Shown: positions 37,976-47,365 of the stretch, one piece after another
How the letters are laid out: each line of letters begins with the position of its first letter
How positions within the stretch are numbered: the stretch's first letter is position 1
DNA from: Prochlorococcus marinus str. MIT 9201
GTDB lineage: Bacteria; Cyanobacteriota; Cyanobacteriia; PCC-6307; Cyanobiaceae
DNA length: 64,000 nucleotides
Assembly (NCBI RefSeq): GCF_000759955.1
Contig: NZ_JNAL01000018.1
Coordinates: 62,001-126,000, forward strand
Direction of reading: 5' to 3'
Notes under the pieces: model-generated
Seen by the model: the letters and a program-made list of their open reading frames with translations, nothing else
Databases searched by the model: none
What the model was told of the DNA's origin: nothing
Program-made: the position numbers and the translations under genes

Positions 37976-38362
37976 TCAAACATTCGATTGAATCCCTTCG
38001 GGAGGAACATAAAGCATCTCAAGCCAGTTTCCTTCAGTATCCTTCATATAAAAAGATGCTGTTCCATCTCTGTGCTCATGTAAAGGACCAACTTTTACAC
38101 CAGAATTTTTTAAATCATTTTGAATATTTTCTACTTCTTTTTTATTTTCAAAATGAAAAGCAAAGTGAGGTCCCGCAGCTTTGTAGCTAGGTCCTAACAA
38201 CGCAAGTCCATCTTTCCCTTTACCTGCCTCTAAATAAGACCAATCTTTATCATCCCAAATCAAATTCATACCCAGCTTAATATAAAAAGATTTCGCCCTT
38301 TCGAGATTCTCTACTCTAAGTGCAATGTGACCAATCCTATTTACTCCTTGTGAAAACTTCAA
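37976..38362 (-). CDS. VOC-family protein (glyoxalase/dioxygenase fold)
   Basis: 128 residues; begins INRIGHIALRVENLERAKSFY-type motif (H as first metal ligand), ends with ASFYMKDTEGNWLEMLYVPP, where the Glu is the second ligand. This is the vicinal-oxygen-chelate superfamily, which includes glyoxalase I, extradiol dioxygenases and resistance proteins. A specific substrate cannot be assigned. It lies between hemB (62 bases upstream on the same strand) and mutS2. Confidence 0.75.
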   Translation of the reverse strand: MKFSQGVNRIGHIALRVENLERAKSFYIKLGMNLIWDDKDWSYLEAGKGKDGLALLGPSYKAAGPHFAFHFENKKEVENIQNDLKNSGVKVGPLHEHRDGTASFYMKDTEGNWLEMLYVPPEGIQSNV

Positions 38363-38424
38363 AACAAAGCAATTAATTTATTACTCATCTAAGAATAAAC
38401 CAAATTTTTGTTAATAATGAGTTT

Positions 38425-39426
38425 TTAAGTATCCTGCAACCATTGAGATGCATCACAAGCATGATAAGTGAGTATTAATTTTGCTCCTGCTCTTTTAAAA
38501 CTAAGCAATGTCTCTAAAACAATATCTTTTTCGTTAATCCAATTCTTCATTGCAGCAGATTTTACCATGGAATACTCCCCACTAACGTTGTATGCAGCTA
38601 TTGGCTTATTTGAAAATGTGCTTAGTCTATAAACAATATCCAAATATGAAATTCCTGGTTTTACCATCAAAATATCAGCTCCTTCATACTGATCCAATGC
38701 AGATTCAATTAAAGCCTCTTTTGAATTGGCAGGATCCATTTGATATGTAGACTTATTGTCTGGGATTATTTTTTTACTATTTTCTCTAGGAGCCGAATCT
38801 AAAGCAGTTCTGAATGGGCCATAATAAGCAGATGAATATTTTGCTGTGTAACTAATAATACCTACATCACTAAATCCTTGACCATCAAGAACAGTTCTAA
38901 TTGCTCCAACTCTCCCATCCATCATGTCACTAGGGCCAATAAAATCTGCTCCAGCTCTCGCTTGTGTTAAAGCTTGTTTTTTTAAAATTTCGATTGTTTC
39001 ATCGTTCAATATTTTTCCAGTTTCATCAACTAATCCATCATGACCATCACAAGAGTATGGGTCCAAGGCAACATCTGTCATTATTGCCATTTCTGGAATC
39101 TCTTTTTTTAATATTCGAATAGCTTTAGGTATTAAACCGTCTTCATTAAAACATTCTGCTCCATCTTCAGACTTTAAGCTATCGTTAATTTTTGGGAAAA
39201 GAACCACACACCTTATTCCCAATTTCCATGCCCTGGTAACCTCCTTTATCAAGCCATTTATATCCCATCTATAAGTTCCGGGCATTGCTGAAATTTCCTC
39301 TTTAAAATCCTTTTCATGGATAAACAAAGGATATATAAAGTCAGATGCAATTAGGTGGTTTTCTCTAACCATTTCTCTAATTGCCTCAGTTCTTCTTAAT
39401 CTTCTAGGACGAATAATCGAATTCAT
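38425..39426 (-). CDS. hemB: Delta-aminolevulinic acid dehydratase (porphobilinogen synthase)
   Basis: Condenses two 5-aminolevulinates into porphobilinogen for chlorophyll, heme and B12. 333 residues; active-site lysines in SYTAKYSSAYYGPFR and MVKPGISYLD. In the metal region the sequence reads DVALDPYSCDGHDG: the three zinc cysteines of the E. coli type (C-x-C-x7-C) are Ala, Asp and Asp, so this is the Mg/plant-like form. The gene is alone in direction from the carbon-uptake operon, with 223 bases between them. Confidence 0.95.
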   Translation of the reverse strand: MNSIIRPRRLRRTEAIREMVRENHLIASDFIYPLFIHEKDFKEEISAMPGTYRWDINGLIKEVTRAWKLGIRCVVLFPKINDSLKSEDGAECFNEDGLIPKAIRILKKEIPEMAIMTDVALDPYSCDGHDGLVDETGKILNDETIEILKKQALTQARAGADFIGPSDMMDGRVGAIRTVLDGQGFSDVGIISYTAKYSSAYYGPFRTALDSAPRENSKKIIPDNKSTYQMDPANSKEALIESALDQYEGADILMVKPGISYLDIVYRLSTFSNKPIAAYNVSGEYSMVKSAAMKNWINEKDIVLETLLSFKRAGAKLILTYHACDASQWLQDT

Positions 39427-39608
39427 TTGAATATTATTTAAGTTTAAAATATTTATCTAATAGATTAATCGCTTGCCTCGCACATAAATTAATCAGAGAC
39501 TACTTTTGTTCAGGAAAATTAACTAAAATTTATCTTAATTAAGAGAAAAAAAGTTACAAAAATATTTTGCACAAACTTCATTTTTCACAAATTTACGTCA
39601 TTAAGAGA

Positions 39609-39644
39609 TAATATCTTCTAGTTAAGTATTAATTTTAAGGAGAG
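39609..39644 (+). promoter_or_regulatory. Promoter -10 element and ribosome site of the carbon-uptake operon
   Basis: TAATAT at 39609-39614 is the best -10 element before the operon, inside the short palindrome AGATAATATCT. A strong Shine-Dalgarno AAGGAGAG at 39637-39644 lies five bases before the TTG start at 39650 and decides that start. The -35 region is not clear, which would suit an activator-dependent promoter. Confidence 0.45.
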
Positions 39645-39649
39645 CATTT

Positions 39650-41302
39650 TTGAAAATAATTAATGGATTTCACCTGAAAAATGTAAGAGGCGATATTCTT
39701 GGAGGCATCACAGCCGCAGTGGTGGCGTTACCTCTCGCTCTTGCTTTTGGTAATGCTGCGTTAGGACCTGGCGGAGCAATTTATGGCCTGTATGGAGCAG
39801 TAGTAGTAGGTTTTTTAGCAGCATTATTCGGTGGAACACCTGCTCAAGTTAGTGGACCTACTGGTCCCATGAGTGTAACTGTTGCAGGTGTAGTAGCAGG
39901 CTTAGCAGCAGTGGGGGTTCCAAGAGATCTTTCTGCAGGACAAATTTTACCTTTAGTTATGGCAGCGGTAGTCATTGGTGGCTTACTGCAAATATTATTT
40001 GGGATTTTAAAATTAGGTAAATACATTACTTTAGTTCCTTATTCTGTCGTTTCAGGATTTATGTCTGGTATTGGCGTAATAATCATTGCTCTTCAGATTG
40101 GACCATTACTTGGAATTAGCACTCGTGGTGGAGTAGTCGAATCTTTAACTACTGTATTTTCAAATTTCCAGCCCAATGGAGCTGCTATTGGAGTAGCAAT
40201 AATGACACTAGGTATAGTATTTCTCACTCCTAGAAAAATAAGTCAATGGGTTCCTTCTCCTCTCTTGGCCCTATTGATAGTTACCCCAATATCAATATTA
40301 ATTTTTGGAGATGGAGCTATTGATAGAATTGGAGAAATTCCAAAGGGAGTTCCATCTTTAAATTTCCCAAGCTTTAATCAATATTTCCCAATTATTTTCA
40401 AAGCAGGATTAGTCCTAGCAGTACTTGGCGCAATTGACTCATTACTGACATCTCTAGTAGCAGACAATATCTCTCAAACAAAACATAATTCTGATAGAGA
40501 ACTTATTGGTCAAGGAATAGGAAATGCTGTTGCAGGGCTGTTTTCAGGTTTACCTGGAGCAGGAGCAACCATGAGAACAGTTATAAATGTCAAATCTGGA
40601 GGATCAACGCCCATTTCTGGTATGGTTCACTCGGTTGTGTTGTTAATAGTTTTAGTTGGTGCAGGACCTTTAGCTGAGCAAATACCAACTGCATTGCTAG
40701 CAGGAATTCTCATAAAAGTTGGCCTAGATATTATTGATTGGGGATTCTTAAGGAGGGCTCACAAATTATCTTTAAAAACTTCAGTAGTAATGTATGGCGT
40801 ACTTTTAATGACTGTTTTTTGGGATTTAATTTGGGCAGTTTTAGTTGGTGTATTCATAGCAAATATGCTCACTATTGATTCAATAACCGAAACTCAACTA
40901 GAAGGTATGGATGAAGATAATCCTTTATCAGAAGATGATCAAGCTAAAAATTCATTACCTGCTGATGAAAAAGCACTACTAGATAGATGTTCAGGAGAAG
41001 TAATGTTATTTAGACTTAAAGGACCACTTAGCTTTGGAGCAGCTAAAGGTATATCTGAAAGAATGATGCTAGTAAGAAACTACAAGGTTTTGATATTAGA
41101 TATCACTGACGTGCCAAGACTTGGTGTAACCGCAACTCTCGCAATTGAGGATATGATGCAAGAAGCAAAAAATAATTCCAGAAAAGCATTTGTTGCTGGG
41201 GCAAATGAAAAAGTAAAAGATAGATTAGCTAAGTTTGGAGTTGAAGGCATCATTGAGACAAGAAAAGAAGCTTTAGAAACCGCTCTAAATGAAATAGCAT
41301 AA
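39650..41302 (+). CDS. SulP-family bicarbonate/sulfate permease, BicA-like
   Basis: 550 residues from a TTG start with a strong ribosome site. The membrane part (residues about 10-410, 10-14 helices) has the SulP signature GGITAAVVALPLALAFGNAALGPGGAIYGLYGA and GLPGAGATMRTVINVKSGGSTPISG; a cytoplasmic STAS domain follows from about 440 to 550 (VMLFRLKGPLSFGAAKGI). Cyanobacterial BicA is a Na+-dependent bicarbonate transporter of this family. Location directly before sbtA and sbtB supports bicarbonate rather than sulfate as the substrate, but the sequence alone does not prove it. Confidence 0.85.
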   Translation: MKIINGFHLKNVRGDILGGITAAVVALPLALAFGNAALGPGGAIYGLYGAVVVGFLAALFGGTPAQVSGPTGPMSVTVAGVVAGLAAVGVPRDLSAGQILPLVMAAVVIGGLLQILFGILKLGKYITLVPYSVVSGFMSGIGVIIIALQIGPLLGISTRGGVVESLTTVFSNFQPNGAAIGVAIMTLGIVFLTPRKISQWVPSPLLALLIVTPISILIFGDGAIDRIGEIPKGVPSLNFPSFNQYFPIIFKAGLVLAVLGAIDSLLTSLVADNISQTKHNSDRELIGQGIGNAVAGLFSGLPGAGATMRTVINVKSGGSTPISGMVHSVVLLIVLVGAGPLAEQIPTALLAGILIKVGLDIIDWGFLRRAHKLSLKTSVVMYGVLLMTVFWDLIWAVLVGVFIANMLTIDSITETQLEGMDEDNPLSEDDQAKNSLPADEKALLDRCSGEVMLFRLKGPLSFGAAKGISERMMLVRNYKVLILDITDVPRLGVTATLAIEDMMQEAKNNSRKAFVAGANEKVKDRLAKFGVEGIIETRKEALETALNEIA

Positions 41303-41308
41303 TAATTG

Positions 41309-42307
41309 ATGGAAATAAATCCAATTCTGCAAAATGTATTAGCCCCGCCAGTTCTTTTCTTTTTGATTGGAACAATATCAGTACTCTTTAAATCTGATTT
41401 AGAAATACCAGCTCCCTTACCTAAACTCTTCTCCTTATATCTTCTCCTTGCTATTGGTTTTAAAGGAGGTATAGAGATACAGAAAAGTGGGTTTACTGAT
41501 CAGGTATTGCCGACTTTAAGTGCTGCAATTCTGATGTCTCTTGTAATCCCGCTGATTGGATTCTTAATTTTAAGATTAAAATTTGATGTCTTTAATTCAG
41601 CAGCAATAGCAGCAGCATACGGCTCAATAAGTGCTGTTACATTTATTTCTGCAGAAAGTTTTTTAGAAAGTCAAAAAATAGCTTTTGATGGGTTTATGGT
41701 TGGCGCCTTAGCTTTAATGGAATCTCCTGCAATCATTGTTGGATTATTACTTGTGAAATTTGCAGCTCCAAAAAATAGACCAAAATCAAGAAAAATGCAC
41801 CTAAGCGCAATACTACATGAATCTCTTTTGAATGGATCAGTTTATTTATTACTTTCAAGCTTAATTGTGGGATTTCTTACTGCTTCCAGTAATCCCTCAG
41901 GAATTGCAAAAATGGAGCCTTTTACTGGACAATTATTCTATGGAGCAGAATGCTTCTTCTTATTAGATATGGGAATAGTTGCCGCTCAAAGATTGCCGAG
42001 ACTGAAAAATGCGGGTTCGTTCTTGATTGGCTTTGCTATTTTTATGCCTTTATTTAATGCATTTATTGGTGTTTTCATTGCAAGATTTTTATCTTTAGAG
42101 CCTGGCAACGCCCTTTTATTTGTGGTTTTATGTGCAAGCGCCTCTTATTTAGCAGTTCCTGCAGCCATGAGGATGACAGTTCCAGAGGCTAAGTCTAGTT
42201 ATTATATTTCAACTACACTTGGTCTAACTTTCCCATTCAATATAGTTCTCGGCATTCCAATATATATGAGTTTGGTAAATACCATTATCCCACTTTCCCC
42301 TTTATAA
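41309..42307 (+). CDS. sbtA: Sodium-dependent bicarbonate transporter SbtA
   Basis: High-affinity Na+/HCO3- symporter in the cell membrane. 332 residues from ATG at 41309 (a TTG at 41306 precedes it directly), about ten hydrophobic helices in two inverted halves. Recognised segments: LLLAIGFKGG, AAAYGSISAVTFISAESFLE with the substrate-site serines, and C-terminal PAAMRMTVPEAKSSYYISTTLGLTFPFN. It starts seven bases after the permease stop and sbtB follows after two bases. Confidence 0.92.
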   Translation: MEINPILQNVLAPPVLFFLIGTISVLFKSDLEIPAPLPKLFSLYLLLAIGFKGGIEIQKSGFTDQVLPTLSAAILMSLVIPLIGFLILRLKFDVFNSAAIAAAYGSISAVTFISAESFLESQKIAFDGFMVGALALMESPAIIVGLLLVKFAAPKNRPKSRKMHLSAILHESLLNGSVYLLLSSLIVGFLTASSNPSGIAKMEPFTGQLFYGAECFFLLDMGIVAAQRLPRLKNAGSFLIGFAIFMPLFNAFIGVFIARFLSLEPGNALLFVVLCASASYLAVPAAMRMTVPEAKSSYYISTTLGLTFPFNIVLGIPIYMSLVNTIIPLSPL

Positions 42308-42309
42308 AA

Positions 42310-42591
42310 ATGAAAAGATTAGACTTGATATTTAGTGAAAGAGAACTTGATGCAATTATTAAAACATTAGAAAAAGCTAATGTTCCTGGATATACAGTTA
42401 TGAAACATGCCACTGGCAGAGGGCCTGAAAGAGTTGTTACTGAAGATATGGAATTTACTGGATATGGATCAAATGCTCATGTAATTGTTTTTTGTGAACA
42501 AGAATTAATAGATAAAATGAGAGATAACATTAGGGACGATTTAAGCTACTACGGAGGAGTCGCTTATATTTCTGAGGCAACCCCCCTTTAA
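42310..42591 (+). CDS. sbtB: PII-like signalling protein SbtB
   Basis: Small trimeric PII-like partner that controls SbtA according to adenine nucleotides. 93 residues; KRLDLIFSERELDAIIKTLEKANVPGYTVMKHATGRGPERV shows the beta-alpha-beta fold and a T-loop-like stretch (split here at the T-loop, residues about 36-48). It ends at ISEATPL and lacks the C-terminal redox loop with a CGPxGC-type motif found in freshwater forms. Two bases after sbtA, so it is certainly co-transcribed. Confidence 0.88.
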   Translation: MKRLDLIFSERELDAIIKTLEKANVPGYTVMKHATGRGPERVVTEDMEFTGYGSNAHVIVFCEQELIDKMRDNIRDDLSYYGGVAYISEATPL

Positions 42592-42613
42592 AGTAAAGAA
42601 AAAATATTTATTC

Positions 42614-43570
42614 TCAAGAATGAATCCAATCAACTCTTATATTTTTTCTACTATTCAAATATCTATCAATTGACATCGCGGCAATACATCCATCAGAAGC
42701 TGCGACGACTGCTTGCTTAAATGGCGTATTTCTTATATCTCCAATAGCCCATACTCCATCAGAGTTTGTAGACATAAAATCATCAACAATGACTCCTCCG
42801 TCTTCTTTTAAAGCAATTTGATCCCCTAAAAAATCAGTAATCGGCTTTGAACCACTCATATAAACAAAAACTCCATCTAAATTTAAATTGATAGGATTTT
42901 CTTCTTGCTTATTTTTTACAACAACCCCATTAACGCCCATATCATCACCCAATATTTCCAATAATCTTGTTCTACTCCAATGTTTTATATTTGAATTATC
43001 CATCAATTCCATAGCTTCTTCATTATCTGATTTAGGATCACTTGATGTAATCCAATGCACAGTTGAAGCAAATTTAGTGAGAACAGTTGCCTCTTCAATT
43101 GCCTCCTTGTTCACTCCAACAACGGCAACTTCTCTGTTTTTATAAAAAGCTCCATCACATGTAGCACAATAACTTACTCCTTTGCCAAGAAAATCCGCTT
43201 CACCCTTAAATGATGCAGGCCTACCCATAGCTCCACTTGCAAGAACAAGTGCTTTTGCCTTGAAAGTTCCCTCTGGTGTATAAACCGTTTTCCATTCTCC
43301 ACTAGCATCTATTCCAAACACTTGAGCTCTTCTATAGTCTGCACCATATTGCACAGCCTGTTCTCTCATTAGAGTAAGTAATTTCTCGCCACTTATATCA
43401 ACTGGAACTCCTGGATAATTAGCTATTTGATGAGTTATTGCTAAAGCGCCAACAGATGGATTTTTATCTAAAATTACCGTCTTTAAGTTTGAACGAGATG
43501 TATAAAGTGCGCAAGTACATCCTGCCGGACCACCTCCGATGATAACTACATCTGACTCAATGATTTCCAA
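42614..43570 (-). CDS. trxB: Thioredoxin reductase-like flavoprotein
   Basis: 318 residues; FAD motif VVIIGGGPAGCTCALYTSRS at the N-terminus, the redox centre SYCATCDGAFY with cysteines near residues 135 and 138, an NADPH-domain region after it, and the FAD-binding ending VWAIGDIRNTPFKQAVVAASDGCIAA. The protein may serve as thioredoxin reductase or, as in some cyanobacteria, a ferredoxin- or NADPH-linked relative; I cannot choose. It is convergent with the sbt operon (22 bases). Confidence 0.88.
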   Translation of the reverse strand: MEIIESDVVIIGGGPAGCTCALYTSRSNLKTVILDKNPSVGALAITHQIANYPGVPVDISGEKLLTLMREQAVQYGADYRRAQVFGIDASGEWKTVYTPEGTFKAKALVLASGAMGRPASFKGEADFLGKGVSYCATCDGAFYKNREVAVVGVNKEAIEEATVLTKFASTVHWITSSDPKSDNEEAMELMDNSNIKHWSRTRLLEILGDDMGVNGVVVKNKQEENPINLNLDGVFVYMSGSKPITDFLGDQIALKEDGGVIVDDFMSTNSDGVWAIGDIRNTPFKQAVVAASDGCIAAMSIDRYLNSRKNIRVDWIHS

Positions 43571-43825
43571 TTTAATAAAACTCCTTTTTAGTAGTTAATT
43601 ATGATGAGTTTTTGGTTAGAAGATATCTTTAATTTTAATACCTAACCTGTATATAGATATAAGTTAAAAGAAAAAAAAGAAAAAAGCATAATATAGAAAC
43701 AAACTTACATAGGAAAAACAAAAAAAATTCATTATCAAAATGATCAGTTAGGTGAAATGTTCTGTATTGATCTATTATTGATTCATGTCGAGTAAATTAT
43801 TTGCCATAGAAACATTATATTTTTC

Positions 43826-44134
43826 ATGACCAACTCTGACTACCTTTTAAAAGCTGCCATTAAGAAAGTAACCGAAAAATTAAACGATATATTGGTTGAA
43901 AAAATTGAAGAAGCAACAAATATTGCTCAGGATACTCCAGACATTCTCAAAAAAGAATTTAATAGTTTAAAAGAATCAATAATCGAAGAAGCCTTAAGAA
44001 TGGAGAAAGCCGAAAATATTCAAGAAAATGAGTCAACAAATACTTATCAAGATTCCAAAATAAAAAAAGCTTTAAATGAAATTGAAAGTATCAATAAGCA
44101 AATTGATCTCTTTAATTCAACTATAAATAATTAA
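43826..44134 (+). CDS. Small coiled-coil protein of unknown function, beside UbiB-like kinase
   Basis: 102 residues, Lys/Glu-rich with heptad-like hydrophobic spacing (LLKAAIKKVTEKLNDILVEKIEEA, then LKKEFNSLKESIIEEALRMEKA in split form), so a helical coiled coil. No signal peptide or membrane segment. It ends six bases before the UbiB-like gene and is very likely co-transcribed. Function is not recognised. Confidence 0.65.
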   Translation: MTNSDYLLKAAIKKVTEKLNDILVEKIEEATNIAQDTPDILKKEFNSLKESIIEEALRMEKAENIQENESTNTYQDSKIKKALNEIESINKQIDLFNSTINN

Positions 44135-44139
44135 ATTAA

Positions 44140-45807
44140 ATGAGTTATCACATTCTTCATTATCGTTTAAAAAAATTGAGAAGGGCCTTTCTTATTTGGA
44201 TAACTCTGATTACGCTTCTACTAAATTTGTGGATAGATAATATTAGATTTACAATTTTCCAAACTAAGAGTAATGAAAAAATTAGGGCCCAAAATAAAAG
44301 AGCTAGGTGGTTTACTAATCAATTAATAAAGCTAGGTTCAGCATTTATTAAAATTGGACAATTGTTATCAGCGAGACCTGATTTAATTCCTAATACCTGG
44401 ATACAGGAATTGTCTAAATTACAGGATCAAGTTCCTAATTTTTCATTTGCGCAAGTTGAAGAAACTATCAAAGAAGAACTAGGATCGAGTTTCAATGAAA
44501 TAGATCAAATAATACGCAATCCGGTTGGATCAGCATCACTAGCTCAGGTTCATAGGGCGACTTTAAAAGATGGAAAGAAAGTAGTATTTAAAGTTCAAAG
44601 ACCAAATTTAAAAGAATTGTTTATTATCGATTTGGGCATAATGCAGCAAATAGCAGGATTATTGCAGAAAAATAAGAATTGGAGTCGAGGTAGAAACTGG
44701 GTTGAGATTGCTAAAGAGTGTAGGAAAGTTCTCATGAAGGAGCTTGATTTTAATTGTGAAGCACAATATGCAGCAAGATTTAGGCAGCAATTTATTGATG
44801 ATGAAAATGTTGAAGTTCCTGAAGTGATTTGGGATATGAGCAGTGAAAAGGTGCTTTGTTTGAGTTATCTTGAAGGAACAAAAATAAGCGATTTAGAAAA
44901 ATTAAAATCACAAGAAATTGATTTACCTAAAATTGCAGAAATAGGTGCCATCAGCTATTTAAAACAATTAGTAAATTACGGTTTTTTTCATGCAGACCCT
45001 CATCCAGGGAATCTAGCAGTTTCAAATGAAGGTAAATTGATTTTTTATGATTTTGGAATGATGGGCAACATTTCAAATAATCTTCAAACAAGACTAGGGG
45101 GGATGGTTAAGGCTGCTGCATTAAGAGACGCCTCATCACTTGTTAGTCAATTACAACAAGCTGGGTTAATTTCAAAAGATATTGATATAGGACCAGTCAG
45201 AAGATTAGTCAGACTGATGCTTAAAGAAGCCTTAACTCCACCATTTAGTCCAAATATTATTGAAAAGTTATCTGGAGATTTATACGAACTTGTTTATGAA
45301 ACTCCATTTCAACTTCCCGTAGATTTAATCTTTGTAATGAGAGCTTTATCAACTTTTGAAGGAGTTGGTAGAATGCTTGACCCAGGGTTTAACCTTGTAT
45401 CAGTGACCAAGCCTTATTTAATAGAACTTATGACTTCAAATAATCAAACTCCCAACGATTTAATTAACCAATTTGGAAGACAAGTAGGTGAACTAGGATC
45501 TAAAGCTGTTGGGATTCCCAAAAGAATAGATGAAAGTTTAGAAAGATTAGAGCAGGGCGATTTACAATTGCAAATAAGAATGGGAGAGTCTGATAGGCAA
45601 TTCAAAAAAATGTTCACTGCTCAAAAAACTTTAGGCCATTCAATCCTTATAGGAAGCTTATCAATTGCCTCTGCTTTACTCGCAACGAATAAACAAAATA
45701 ATTTTGCATTGTTGCCGCTTATTTTTGCACTACCAATAAGTATTGATTGGATAAAATGCCAATTAAGTATGAGAAAAGGCTCACGTTTAGAAAAACTTAA
45801 GCGATAA
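44140..45807 (+). CDS. ABC1/UbiB-family atypical kinase
   Basis: 555 residues; ABC1/ADCK motifs: the KxGQ N-terminal signature KIGQLLSARPDLIPNTW, the Ala-rich nucleotide loop GSASLAQVHRATLKDGKKVVFKVQRP with the lysine, catalytic segment GFFHADPHPGNLAV and metal DFG-type motif YDFGMMG. UbiB proteins support quinone (here plastoquinone) metabolism or lipid homeostasis. A membrane segment is at residues 19-36 and another near the C-terminus (about 500-525). Confidence 0.9.
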   Translation: MSYHILHYRLKKLRRAFLIWITLITLLLNLWIDNIRFTIFQTKSNEKIRAQNKRARWFTNQLIKLGSAFIKIGQLLSARPDLIPNTWIQELSKLQDQVPNFSFAQVEETIKEELGSSFNEIDQIIRNPVGSASLAQVHRATLKDGKKVVFKVQRPNLKELFIIDLGIMQQIAGLLQKNKNWSRGRNWVEIAKECRKVLMKELDFNCEAQYAARFRQQFIDDENVEVPEVIWDMSSEKVLCLSYLEGTKISDLEKLKSQEIDLPKIAEIGAISYLKQLVNYGFFHADPHPGNLAVSNEGKLIFYDFGMMGNISNNLQTRLGGMVKAAALRDASSLVSQLQQAGLISKDIDIGPVRRLVRLMLKEALTPPFSPNIIEKLSGDLYELVYETPFQLPVDLIFVMRALSTFEGVGRMLDPGFNLVSVTKPYLIELMTSNNQTPNDLINQFGRQVGELGSKAVGIPKRIDESLERLEQGDLQLQIRMGESDRQFKKMFTAQKTLGHSILIGSLSIASALLATNKQNNFALLPLIFALPISIDWIKCQLSMRKGSRLEKLKR

Positions 45808-45811
45808 AAAA

Positions 45812-47107
<1,296 letters not shown>

Positions 47108-47365
47108 TTAATTATTACTATTTAAATCCTATTAATAGCTGAACTATTTGGCTAATATCTGAAATATATATGTTAACCAAATATAATTTTTTAATTTAGG
47201 ACAACTTAGATAAGAATTCAAAGTTTTTTTAATTCCAAAGTGCACATAACCCCTTTAATAACATATTTTTAAATTTCATCTTACAATTTAAAAATTATTG
47301 GATGATTATTAGTGCAAATCCTATTTAGAATATTAATTAATAATCAACTATATTTTTTATAGTTT

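Noticed and set aside
43571-43825. Possible small RNA or gene between trxB and the coiled-coil gene
   Set aside because: Only AT-rich sequence with very short frames and no convincing hairpin with T-tail.
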